The translations under genes were made by a program, and so were the position numbers. From Leucocoprinus leucothites (lineage: Eukaryota; Basidiomycota; Agaricomycetes; Agaricales; Agaricaceae), in contig JAACJO010000038.1 of the NCBI GenBank assembly GCA_013368445.1, forward strand, positions 62,001 through 126,000: DNA of 64,000 nt, read 5' to 3'. Positions 55,201 to 64,000 of this stretch are shown here, piece after piece; positions within the stretch are counted from its first letter, which is position 1, and each line of letters begins with the position of its first letter. The notes under the pieces were generated by a model that saw only the letters and a program-made list of their open reading frames with translations, made no database searches and was not told where the DNA came from.

Positions 55201-56528
55201 AGTAGCGTATCACTAAGTTGATTATCAGACTGAGGAACCCAAGTACAAAGTCGTGCTACTTATATACGATGCGGAATATAGGATCGGATAAGGAAAACAA
55301 ACAAAGTAATAAATGGAGAAATAATCAAAGTGGAGTCCGCAAATTTTACAAGGCTAGAAGATATAAAATTTACTATTAAACGGTTGTCAGAAAATTTCGA
55401 CAAGGCGGTATGAATTAATAACATGGAAGATGTCAGAATAAGTCCGAAGGCGAAAGACCGATAAAAACCGAAGTAACCGATATGTGAAAGCGGCTAGGAG
55501 TTCATGAAAATAATACCAAGTTCAAACCGTCAGCCGTTCTTGAGGCCCGGCTCATGACAGGTCCACCATTCTTTTGACTGGTTAGTAATCCATACAACTT
55601 TAGAGTTCATATTCCATGAATCAGATAATATGCAAGACAAAGAATCAGAAATATTGTCTAAGCATGATGTGGAATGAATGTTCAAACAATCAAGGGCTGC
55701 TAGATGCTCTGAGACCTGAGAAATAAAAGTGGTCTCTTCATCACTATCTTTTGGCAATACGCGCTTTTTATAGTTAATATAATCTGGGTGAATCAGGAGG
55801 TCAATGAGCAAAGGTGTGTGGTCCAAAGGCAGTCTCAAATTTACATCAATGACATGAGGAGTAGAATTGTTAGCACAAAATATGAGGTTGATAACTGAAT
55901 TGTCATGATTTTCAATGGGAGAAAAATGAGTTGGAGAGAACGTGGTCAGTATTGACCTAGTGAGGTTGAAACAATCCACTAACTCCATTAGAGTTATCGC
56001 GGAATGAGGGATGTGAGTAGCTGAAGGATCCCATTCAGGAGAGCGACAGTTGAAGTTGCCACCCATATACACAATATTAGGAATGTTGATGAAATTTGAT
56101 GAAAGAAAGTTGATTGCTGAGGATGATGAATCAGAGTATACATTAAGAAAGTGAATATAGTTACCCTGGTTAAACAATCCTAAGGCTTGGATATTACAGT
56201 GATTAACCCACTCCTGTCGAAGGATAGGTCTCATATGAAGAAGACATCTGAGAACATAAGTCAAAGTGCGTGGATGGGGATCATTGGGCTTGGTAGGGCA
56301 AACCATATACAGCCACTCGGGGTGGATAGGGGCTCCTATGACATCATCTCCTTCAGGGTTAGTCATGGAGGGTGCTTTGTGGATGTGATTCCACAGGGGT
56401 TCCTGTAGAAAAATAATATCGAAGTCCAGTTTCTTGGACTCAAGAATGGTGTCAACCAGGACATAAGAACGCCCCATGTTTTGCGAATAGATATGGACAG
56501 ATGAAATAATATTGTTCTTACCAGGCAT
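52203..56528 (-). pseudogene. LINE-A ORF2 (copy A11), with deletion and LTR insertion
   Basis: ORF2 from the ATG at 56528 (MPGKNNIISS) has the endonuclease (55530-56500), then a solo LTR, then a deletion near 54881 that joins MNAFMK directly to SLPPHSWANFS. After it come the RT (FVDDGLCIS near 54105), RNase H and tail. TGA at 54281-54283 after HYLIG; another TGA and a frameshift lie near 53830-53850. The removed segment is the linker between endonuclease and RT. It is not functional. Confidence 0.9.
55001..55559. repeat. Solo LTR of an unassigned LTR retrotransposon (559 bp)
   Basis: It starts TGTTAAGCGC, ends GGCTCATGACA, and is flanked by the perfect 5-bp duplication GGTCC (54996-55000 and 55560-55564). 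Removing it with one GGTCC restores the LINE-A ORF2 sequence (EWW, then TPHCSE). It has no similarity to the copia LTR. The family is not determinable because no internal part remains here. Confidence 0.9.
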
Positions 56529-56530
56529 AT

Positions 56531-57914
56531 TTAAATTCCAACTCTGCCACCAGAGCAATTGGAATTGGTGCAGACAGCACATGCAGTATGTGACTCGGTG
56601 GCTTTGTTAGAATGCCAGGTTTGGTTGAACATGTTTCTCCAAAATGGACATCTGGTGTCATTGGCATGGTGATTGCCTTTACAGTTAAGGCATTTGAAGT
56701 TCTTGAGATGAGGACATGGGATGCCATCAGGAGTGGCATCATGAGGAGGATTTGATTTGGGATTGGCCTTGCAGCACCAGGCCATGGAACAATGATTCTC
56801 CACGTGATGAGGACCACCACAAATTTGACAGCGAGCTCCCAGAGCATGTCATGACACACATGAGTGGGGTGGCCCCACCACCAGCAGTTTCTGTAATGTG
56901 CAATACCAGGGTGCATACTGGTAGCTCTAATAGTGCTAACATGAGGGCCAAAATTTATAGTATGGTTAACCAATGTCTTGGCTTTAGTACTGTTTTGTGA
57001 ATCCCAGATGTCAAACCATATGACAGTGGTGTCCGACTTAGGGGAGGCCTTCATGACACAAGGTCGGGCGGCGAGGATGACATTTTTGAAAAGGGGTGAT
57101 TGGCTGAGGGCCTGCTCAATGAAAGCGGGGGAGAGAGGGTTAGAGGAGTTGGCTACCCAATAAGGGACGCTGACAATTTTTAGAAATGATTTAGATTGTG
57201 GGAGACAGGGCTCAACAGGAATAGTGTCTCCGAGTTGCCAGGCTTTCTTTAACCAGGATTTGATGGTATCGAGATCAGAAGTAGAGGTGACACCTGAGGT
57301 GGTAATGGATATGCTATTGTATGATTTACGTACAGATTCAACGCGAAGTTTGGATTGGGTGGCGATGAGACCGTGGTTACAGAATTCAGTTGCTTTGTTA
57401 AAATCTTTGATACAGTCAGCAATAATGTTTCCCTCGAAGGGGATGAGGACTTGACAATGAGTTGGACTGTGTGGCGTCATTTTTGGTGTAGCGCATTGAG
57501 CGCTAGAGGTTGCATGTTCAGGTGCCTTAGACTGGGCGTTACCAAAGCCTGCCTTGTACATGGCGAGGACTTTGTCATAAGAGAGTTTGGGGAAGGCAAG
57601 TATCATTTCCCGCATCTTAACCCCATTGATAGAAGGAGAGGATGAAGAGGAAGTTGAAGGCTGGACACCCCATTGGGCGGCATCAGCAAATGACACATTC
57701 TTCTTGTTGAAGTGTTCCGTAAGGGGTTTGGTGGATGCCTTACGGTCAGGAGGGGGAATAGGAGGCAGCATATCAGAAGCACCCTTAGAGTTGGGTTTAG
57801 ATGGCTGAGCTTGGCCATCAAGAGAAGGGCACCCGATTGAGCACTCAAGATTTCCATTCCTGTTCCTTAGAGTCACATGATAGGAATGTGGAGGGGGGGC
57901 CCATGATACGTGGA
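56531..57914 (-). pseudogene. LINE-A ORF1, C-terminal half (copy A11)
   Basis: ORF1 from PPPSYHVTLRNRNGN to the TAA at 56531 covers the Pro-rich middle, the MILAFPKLSYDKVLAMYKAGFG block, the globular domain and the knuckles. A small insertion near 56850 (CATGTCATGAC) shifts the frame inside the first knuckle region. The end reads GGRVGI instead of GGVAV. Confidence 0.87.
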
Positions 57915-59097
57915 TTTTTATTTATTTAAAAAAAATCAATGATTTATTACACGGTGCCCAGTTGCAGTCTGCGCTTGCCAACATAATACAGGGCCTAAGT
58001 ACTGCTACCTAAACCAAATACTACAAAGACGAGAATAGATAAAGTCCTGTCTGAATATAGTACACTACTTGATGGCAAAGAGACGTGGCATAGTAACAAA
58101 GAGATGAAACTAAAGTCCAACTTACAGACCTCTAACAGTAAGCTTACATGGGCGTGTAGCCCTAGTGACATACCAACGGGGTTGGAAGATGTGTTGAAGC
58201 AGGTACATGACCTACTACTGGGGCCTCCTATTGTCCTCCTTGTGATGGCTAAGCCAATCATGGTCGAACCAGTGGCACCAGAACAGGCACTTTTGATCAT
58301 CAGCTGCATGGTCGCCCTTGCAATTGATATATGAGATATGGGGACAGGGCTCCCCAGCAGATGTGGGCAGGATAGGGGGGTTTGCCTTTGGACTCCCCTT
58401 ACAGCATGACAATGTGGAGTGATGGTTCTCACTACAGTAAGGACCACTACACTGGGAACACCTGAGTGCACAGTTGTGGCAGGTGGGAGTAGAGTGACCA
58501 AAGTGCCAGCAGTGCTGGCACTGAGGGACACTGGGGTGGGCATGGGTGGGCTTGATGACAGCCTGCATACTGTTGAAGTCAAGGTACTTGTTGAGGAGCT
58601 TCTTGGTACCAGCTCCTGACTGAGAGTCCCATAGGTTGAACCAAATGGTTGCAGTGTTGGCCTTGGGGGAGTTATGTATAATGTGCATGGATGAAACGTT
58701 GGCGAAAGTGTTCTTGAATGGAGACAGTTGCATGCAATCAGTGATCTGAACTGGCGTAATACAGACACCATTCATGTGGAAGGGGACATCAAGGATCTTA
58801 AGATAAGACCTTGACCTGGGGCAGCATGTCTTCAGCTCGAACAGGGCAGTGAAGACAGAGGGGATAGCAGACTTGATGACAGTGATGTCGGAGTCTGAGG
58901 GTATGGCGGAGGTATACAGCACAATAGTGCTGTATGCCTTGGTGATATTCTCAACATACAAGGAAGACTTTGCATGCAAGAGGGCATCATTGAGAAGGTG
59001 CATAGCCTTGTGGTGGAGATAGGTGATCTCACTGGCATCCCCAGTGAAATCAAGGAACAGTTGGCGGCAGGTGGGCCCAGCGGTGGTCATGCACGGG
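57915..59097 (-). mobile_element. LINE-C copy C2 (5'-truncated)
   Basis: This is a minus-strand LINE-C with a T-rich end (57915-57927), the 3' UTR of C1 type and the C-terminal half of ORF1. No ORF2 lies between ORF1 and the tail, which supports C being an ORF1-only element. Its right edge joins the gypsy LTR through the shared octamer AGAAGCCC. Confidence 0.88.
58215..59090 (-). pseudogene. LINE-C ORF1, C-terminal half, open frame (copy C2)
   Basis: About 291 codons are open from MTTAGPTCRQLFLDFTGDAS to HHKEDNRRPQ-stop. It has the globular region (RSYLKILDVPFHMNG to WFNLWDSQSGAGTK) and the knuckles CQHCWHFGHSTPTC, CSQCSGPYCSENH and CKGDHAADDQKC. The N-terminal half is missing at the gypsy junction. 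Confidence 0.9.
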
Positions 59098-59459
59098 GCT
59101 TCTAATGAAAGAAGAGAAGCATACAGCTTCCTTAATGCTAATTAAACTATATAAGACACAATTTGTCAAAGAAGCTTTAGAAGTTCTTCTAAAGAAGTTC
59201 TTCTTTGATCATCTGATTGATCACAAGGTAAGTCTAAATATAGCACAGCTATATTTAACAATCACATGTCATCAAAATATAAACAAACTAAACAAGTCAT
59301 CACAAGTTATAACAAGACAAAAGTAAATGAGTCAAAACAAACTAGAAAATACAAGAACAAATAAGATGAAAACATAATTGCGATATTACTTAAGTAAAGC
59401 TAATATTGACTTTGTATTGTAGATAGAAGAAATACTAGATATAATCAATATACATAACA
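59098..59459 (-). repeat. gypsy LTR fragment in inverted orientation
   Basis: This is the reverse complement of 61832-62190, with moderate divergence. Its LTR start (TGTTATGTATATTG) is at 59459, directly against the integrase fragment. Normal LTRs are direct repeats, so this one was placed here by rearrangement. Confidence 0.85.
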
Positions 59460-59463
59460 TACA

Positions 59464-60241
59464 GCATATCATCCACAGACAGATGGTACTACTGAAAGGT
59501 ACAACCAAGAAATCGAATTTTACTTAGCAGTTTACACATCACAAAATCTGACCATATGGAAACGAGCACTTCCCATGATTGAATTCATACACAATATGGA
59601 ACTCCATTCTAGAAGAAAATACTCACCATACGAATTAATACTAGGATATAACCCACAAGTGTTCATCTCAGATAAAGAGACAGACACACCTTCTATCAAT
59701 GAGAAGTCCTTATTCTTAGAACAAGTTTGAGAAGCAGCCCTAGAGGCACCTGAATGAACATGTCTCATGATGGCTCAACAAAAGAACCAACCATGGACAC
59801 CATTTAAAGTAGGAGACCGAGTTTGGTTAGATCCAAAATCTCCTCTTGCCCTATGCTTCTAAGAAGCTCAACCAAAGAAAAGAAGGACCATTTACTATTA
59901 TTAGAAAGACCTCTCCAGTCAATTACAAACTCAAACTACCACCAAAGTGGAAAATTCACAACAAGTTCCATACTTCACTTCTCATGCCAGTAACTGAGAA
60001 TGACATTTATGGGAAACACAACCCTAAACCACCACCTGTTCTTATCTCAGGAGAAGAACCATACAAAGTCAAAGCAGTCCTAAATCATAGAACTCGCAGA
60101 CTACGCTCAGGAACAAAAATAGAATACCTAATTCGATGGAAAGGATACGGGCCTACCAAAGACTCATGGGAACCAGAGAAAAATCTTGAAAATTCAAAAG
60201 AAATAATTCAAGAGTATAAAACCCAACACAATCTCTCCTAA
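59464..60241 (+). pseudogene. Ty3/gypsy integrase C-terminus with chromodomain
   Basis: This is the end of a chromovirus polyprotein. It begins in the integrase core at AYHPQTDGTTERYNQEIE, with the catalytic Glu in TERYNQ. It continues PMIEFIHNMELHSRRKYSPYELILGY and FKVGDRVWLD, then a GPF/Y-type block (KKLNQRKEGPFTIIRK, PPKWKIHNKFHTSLLMP) and a chromodomain (YLIRWKGYGPTKDSWEPEKNLENS, 60128-60200) that would target integration to histone marks. Stops are TGA 59728 and 59755, with a one-base shift near 59847. The chromodomain part is open to the TAA at 60239. Confidence 0.92.
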
Positions 60242-60256
60242 CATTCCCCAGCTTCA

Positions 60257-61617
60257 ATGACTACTCCAGAAGTCAGTGAACAACCAGCAGTACCAGTCTT
60301 TAGAACTATTTATTTGCAAATCACCCTCACCTCTTACCCCTCCTACTACACCAACCAACACCATCAACAATGTGAACAAGGTTGAAGAAAGTCCTGGTCT
60401 TGCCACATTGCAAGAACAAGGCACCACTTCCCCTGCTGGAGATAGTGCAGGCAGAGACACTAGCAGTGAAAACTCTTCACCCTATAAAGAGAATGCCACC
60501 CTACAATGCACATTTCTTCAAGAACAGACAGCCATTGACTTTCTGTCTGCCTACAGCAGCAATCCTAGACTCACTTCATATGTCTACAACATCAGGAATT
60601 GCCTTGATGCTCTCGCTTCTGCAAGAAGTGAATACAAGCATCTCCAGGAAGAAATGGACTTCCATCTTAGTAACCTGGCATGCCATATCCCTTGGGGTCC
60701 CTATACTCAGAACATTATCCGATGTATCAAATGCACCAACCCAGATGGAGATTACTTCACTACACTCAAGCGTCAACAAGCTCCAGAGTGACGTGCACAG
60801 GATTCTGAGCATACCCCAGCTGATGACAAAGGAAAAACTTCCACACCTAGTGTCAAACCTCAGCAATGTCATGATGTGGCTGCATACAATGCCATATTAC
60901 TGTGTACACCCCCTTCAATGCCTACTAACAAGCCTCCTTGAAATACCAATCGAGACACAACTTGGCCTGGACATACTAGTCAAACCTACAACACATGTCA
61001 CAGAATGGGTCATATCAAGACGCTTTGCCTGGGATATCATTGTACCTGGTGCAATACTTTTGCCCCCAGCCATTTCACCAAGTATTGTTCCCAAAATCCT
61101 TATAAAGGAATTGCTCAATGGGATCTACCCCCAGTCACCCTGGCAGCACTTTCCATTACCAAGGGAGTCAATACTGCCAAGGCTCTTGTGTTGAAGGGAC
61201 TCAATGCTGGGTGAACACAGTGGTATTGGAGGGCAAACGAGCAGGGTACAGAAATGTAGACTACAGGTATATATATATAAAACCATAGTAACAATAATAT
61301 ATGAAATTTAAACTCAGAATAATTCATGAGGATAATCCTCAGATTGCTATTCTAACATCTTGCTCTGCAGTCCATCTCTGAGTCTGCCAGAGTACAGCCC
61401 TGCCAGTCCAGTGTACCAACCAGCAATCATGGTGCCCCCATCACCAATGTTGACAGACTTCAATCTGAATGACATAATCCAATATCCACAGCTGTTAACA
61501 CCACCACTCTCGGCCCCACCTACAACCCTCCTTTTACACCACAATGAGGCTGTAAACCCACACCATGAGGAAGACAGTATGGTTGTCTCCAGACCTCAGT
61601 CCATTCCTCCCATCTAA
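60257..61617 (+). pseudogene. Extra ORF between gypsy pol and the LTR, function unknown
   Basis: This is coding-like sequence starting at an ATG 15 bases after the pol stop (MTTPEVSEQPAVPVF), which shifts frame near 60300. It then runs through a Pro/Ser/Thr-rich part and a LQEQTAIDFLSAYSSNPRL to SEYKHLQEEMDFHLSNLACH helical region. A Cys/His cluster follows, CHRMGHIKTLC, then CTWCNTFAPSHFTKYC (60996-61089), resembling a zinc knuckle with a second finger. TGA at 60789 and about 60938 break the frame. A further Pro-rich open segment continues to 61617. Standard Ty3 elements end with pol. I do not recognise the family. Confidence 0.55.
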
Positions 61618-61831
61618 ACCATTGAGGATGCAGTCCGAATGGATGCCCCAATCATGGTCAAACTTCTCACATCTATGAAGGAGACCACCCCCTTACACCC
61701 CCATATGAAGATGGCAATTACAAATCTCATTACAATGATGAAGCCAACTTCAACATAGATGGTGAAGGTAATTTACCTTAGTGACTTAGATAGTTACTAA
61801 GATGTGGATATCTTAGCTAGGGAAGGGATAA
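61618..61831. other. Region before the gypsy 3' LTR
   Basis: I see no further clear reading frame here. It ends in the purine-rich CTAGGGAAGGGATAA (61817-61831) immediately before TGTTATG, which fits a polypurine tract. Confidence 0.5.
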
Positions 61832-62482
61832 TGTTATGTATATTGATTATATCTAGCATTTGTTTCCTATACAATACAAAGTCAATATTAGCTTTACTTA
61901 AGTAATATTGCAATTATGTTTTCATTTTATTTGTTCTTGTATTCTTCTATTTTACTTTGTCTCATTATAACTTGTTATAACTTGTTTGGTTTTGTTTATG
62001 TTTTGATGACATGTGATTGTTAAATATAGCTGTTCTATATTTGGACTATCTTGTGATTTAGTCAGATAATCAAAGAAGAACTTTTTTAGAAGAACTTCTA
62101 AAGCTTCTTTGACAGATCACATCTTATATAGTTTAATTAGCATTAAGGAAGCTGTACACTTCTCTTCTTTCATTAGAAGCCCTTAGCCCTAGTTAATAAT
62201 AGATACAGACTTGTATTGTATATAAGTCATCAACATCTACCAAGGAGAAACATTGTTTCTTCTTGGTTAGGTGGAGACTCAATACAAGCCTTTATCTATA
62301 CAAAGTTGGATTGAACTTAAGCTCTAAGATCTCAATTACTAAAGTCTTTACTCTTATAATCACCATATTATAACTCTGACTTTGTAAATGACTTTGTCAC
62401 TTACTGAGAAGGAGTCTCCTTTGATAAGATCAAGTTGATACTTATTGTGCCAGCTTAGGACCAGGCCAGTGTCACTATAACA
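61832..62482 (+). repeat. gypsy 3' LTR (651 bp)
   Basis: It starts TGTTATGTAT and ends CACTATAACA, so the ends form TGTTAT/ATAACA. It is preceded by a polypurine tract. Its first 360 bp or so match the inverted fragment at 59098-59459. The following 5 bp are CAAGG; the partner TSD is not available because the left end is rearranged. Confidence 0.85.
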
Positions 62483-62483
62483 C

Positions 62484-62909
62484 AAGGTGCCTCATGAACA
62501 GATGCATGATTTGATCATTGAGACACATGTGACTTGGATGGTCATGACTGAGTTGGTGGCAGAGGTGCGTGAGTTGTGGGCTGAGCTTGGTGGTTAGCAG
62601 GAGTGGGTGATGAGATTGATGCAAAGGGGGAATGAGCAGCAGCATGAGTTGGTGGAGGAATTCAAGGCATTTTTCAAACGCTGTATGTGGCAAGGTTTGT
62701 TGATGAGCGACAATGTGTATGAGAAGGCTAAGGAGCAGGAGGAGGAGGAGTGGAAGAAGAAGGCAGCTATGGTGGCAACATTGGGTGGGGAATTGTCAGA
62801 AGCCACGGCATCAGGATTGGGTCTTTCCAAGGGAGCTGAGGGAGATGAGGAAGGTGATGGAGAAGAGGAGGATGATGGGGAGGGTGCAGGTGAGAGTGGG
62901 AAAGAGTGA
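62484..62909 (+). pseudogene. Orphan coiled-coil fragment
   Basis: The plus frame reads PHEQMHDLIIETHV, then TELVAEVRELWAELGG, TAG at 62595, and QEWVMRLMQRGNEQQHELVEEFKAFFKR, with hydrophobic spacing typical of a coiled coil. A Glu/Gly-rich acidic tail follows (GDEEGDGEEEDDGEG), with TGA at 62907. The 5' part is cut by the gypsy LTR. Retrotransposon gag N-terminus or host gene remnant cannot be distinguished. Confidence 0.5.
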
Positions 62910-63231
62910 TTAGCCATTTCATCGTTCCAGGTCATCTTCTTGGACTTTGTGTATTTCAGCATATTTTTGGACTTGTGCTTTGTTGATAGCTATTAATGAT
63001 GATGCCCATTCCCACGCCTTGCAGTTGAGAGTGACCCTAAGATGGAAATTGGGTAAGAGAGTAAAAAGTGAGAGTTTATAAGTCCAAGCAGCCGAACAGG
63101 ATATACAGGATGACTATGAGTCAAAATGAGAAGATGAGTAGAAAAAGAATGTGGAAATAAAGAAGTGTTTGACAAAAGATGATTAGTCCAGTCAGAAGAG
63201 AGGGAAAGAATAACGACAGCCAATGGTATAT
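62910..63231. other. Non-coding stretch
   Basis: I see no convincing gene, repeat or LTR end in these 320 bases. By position it is the region downstream of the second chromovirus pol (minus strand). Confidence 0.5.
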
Positions 63232-64000
63232 CTAGGATAAAGGAAGTGGACTAGGCTTGTGAGGATAAGTGGCATGGAAATCAGCTATGAGTTCAGCCGC
63301 ATGCATGAGCTTGGTTGTGGGTAGCCAAGAAGACTCTTCTTCAGTGTCTTTGTAGCCTGACCAAAAGACCTTGTACAGGAGTTTACAAGCACAATGGTGA
63401 TCGATTTTAGAGTTGATGATGTGGTCAATTTTGTATTCTGGTTCACCGTTGATGACAACAGGTGTGGGAGCCAGTTCTGTATGATCAGAAAAGGTGTTAG
63501 GTGTAGACAGTTTGAGCATGGACACATGGAAGACTGGGTGAACAGCACACATGGAATCAGGAAGGTGAAGGGTGAATGAGTGAGAACCAGGCTGAGCAAT
63601 GATTTTGTATAGACCGAGGTAATGTTCAGAAAGCTTCTTGGAGGGGCAAGTGGTGTGGAAGAACTGAGCTTTCATGAAGACTTTCTAGCTGATCTGGAAG
63701 TTGGGAGCTGGTAACTGTTTTGCATCTGCAGATTGTTGATACCATTTCTGTGCCTTGGATATTTCAGCTTTGAGTGTGGTGTGTAGGTCATCGAGATTGA
63801 CTGTGAAGTCATGGGCATGAGCTGGCACAATATTGCACTCCAGATAGACTGTGAGGTTGGGGTGGTAACCCTTGTTGGTGAAGAAGGGGGAGATTCTGGT
63901 GGTAGCACTGGGGGTGTTATTGTAGGCAAATTCTGCAAGTGGGAGGAGGTCAAACCAGTTATCTTGCTGGTAATTGCAGTAAACACAAAGATATTGCTCC
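63232..64000 (-). pseudogene. Second chromovirus (Ty3/gypsy) integrase C-terminus and chromodomain
   Basis: This is minus-strand pol of a Tf/chromovirus type, cut by the window edge: the integrase core end (DNWFDLLPLAEFAYNNTPSA, then ISPFFTNKGYHP), a stop TAG near 63687 (FQIS-stop-KVF, a Gly/Asp position in relatives), the GPF/Y-like block (SKKLSEHYLGLYKIIAQPGS, HPVFHVSMLK) and a chromodomain (LLYKVFWSGYKDTEEESSWLP, 63330-63390), ending LPLS at 63232. It differs clearly from the chromodomain at 60128, so two chromovirus lineages are present. Confidence 0.9.

Larger units (their letters stand above)
51999..57914 (-). mobile_element. LINE-A copy A11 (5' part missing)
   Basis: This is a minus-strand copy: an interrupted T-rich tail (51999-52015), 3' UTR, ORF2 56528-52203 with an internal deletion and a solo LTR, and ORF1 from 56531 up to 57914, where C2 abuts. 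The insertion is in LINE-D ORF1. The right TSD is not found because the 5' end is lost. Confidence 0.9.

Noticed and set aside
61266..61280. TATATATATATA as a promoter
   Set aside because: It is a short dinucleotide run in a decayed element with no gene start downstream that it would serve.
1..64000. CRISPR arrays, tRNA or rRNA genes, host protein-coding genes
   Set aside because: I saw no spaced short repeats, no cloverleaf-like gene boxes and no frame outside transposable elements, other than the unassigned fragment at 62484.

Overview
The window is a fungal, most likely agaricomycete (basidiomycete), repeat block. I found no host gene, tRNA, rRNA or CRISPR. The fungal assignment is inference. 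It rests on an I/Tad-like LINE with endonuclease, reverse transcriptase (RT) and RNase H, Ty1/copia and chromodomain Ty3/gypsy elements, a Tc1/mariner element, and decay dominated by CGA-to-TGA changes. The species cannot be told. Almost every base belongs to a transposable element inserted in another one, and target-site duplications (TSDs) of 13-15 bp for LINEs, 5 bp for LTRs and TA for Tc1 let most of the nesting be read directly.

Families, named here for convenience. LINE-A carries ORF1 (about 915 aa, gag-like with three zinc knuckles) and ORF2 (about 1310 aa: AP-type endonuclease, RT, RNase H, Cys/His tail). Copies A1-A11 are at least partly present, all with some lesion. LINE-B is an element of about 2.3 kb that encodes only an ORF1-type protein. 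Copies B1 and B2 have intact frames of 635 and 631 codons, and B3 and B4 are broken. LINE-C (C1, C2), LINE-D (D1) and LINE-E (E1, 3' end only) are further relatives; no ORF2 of their own is seen. A and B share sequence at both termini, and C and E share the 3' end.

Layout, left to right. 1-2783: A1 (minus), inserted in a copia gag. 2784-36418: one copia element (plus) exploded into pieces. It holds a Tc1 element (3764-5355). It also holds A2 (plus), which contains A3 (minus), which contains B1 (5902-15756). A block E1/LTR/A4/C1 follows (16559-31939), in which A4 contains A5, which contains A6. Then come the A7 fragment, an unclassified 341-bp insert, and B2 just past the copia stop codon. The element ends in a polypurine tract and a 251-bp 3' LTR. 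36419-41744: A8 (minus), which hosts that copia and also A9 (plus). 41745-51998: D1 ORF1, split by B3 (plus), which is split by B4 (minus), which in turn carries A10 (plus) and a copia solo LTR. 51999-57914: A11 (minus) with a 559-bp solo LTR. 57915-59097: C2 (minus). 59098-62482: a Ty3 chromovirus remnant with an inverted left LTR, integrase plus chromodomain, an extra downstream ORF and a 651-bp LTR. 62483-64000: an orphan coiled-coil fragment and the end of a second chromovirus (minus).

How the parts may work together (inference). LINE-A ORF2 would supply the endonuclease/RT. ORF1-only B, and perhaps C, D and E, look like parasites mobilised in trans through shared 3' ends, comparable to mammalian HAL1 half-LINEs. 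Most nonsense codons in LINE-A copies are TGA where sister copies have CGA arginine codons. That is what CpG methylation and deamination, or a RIP-like process, would produce.
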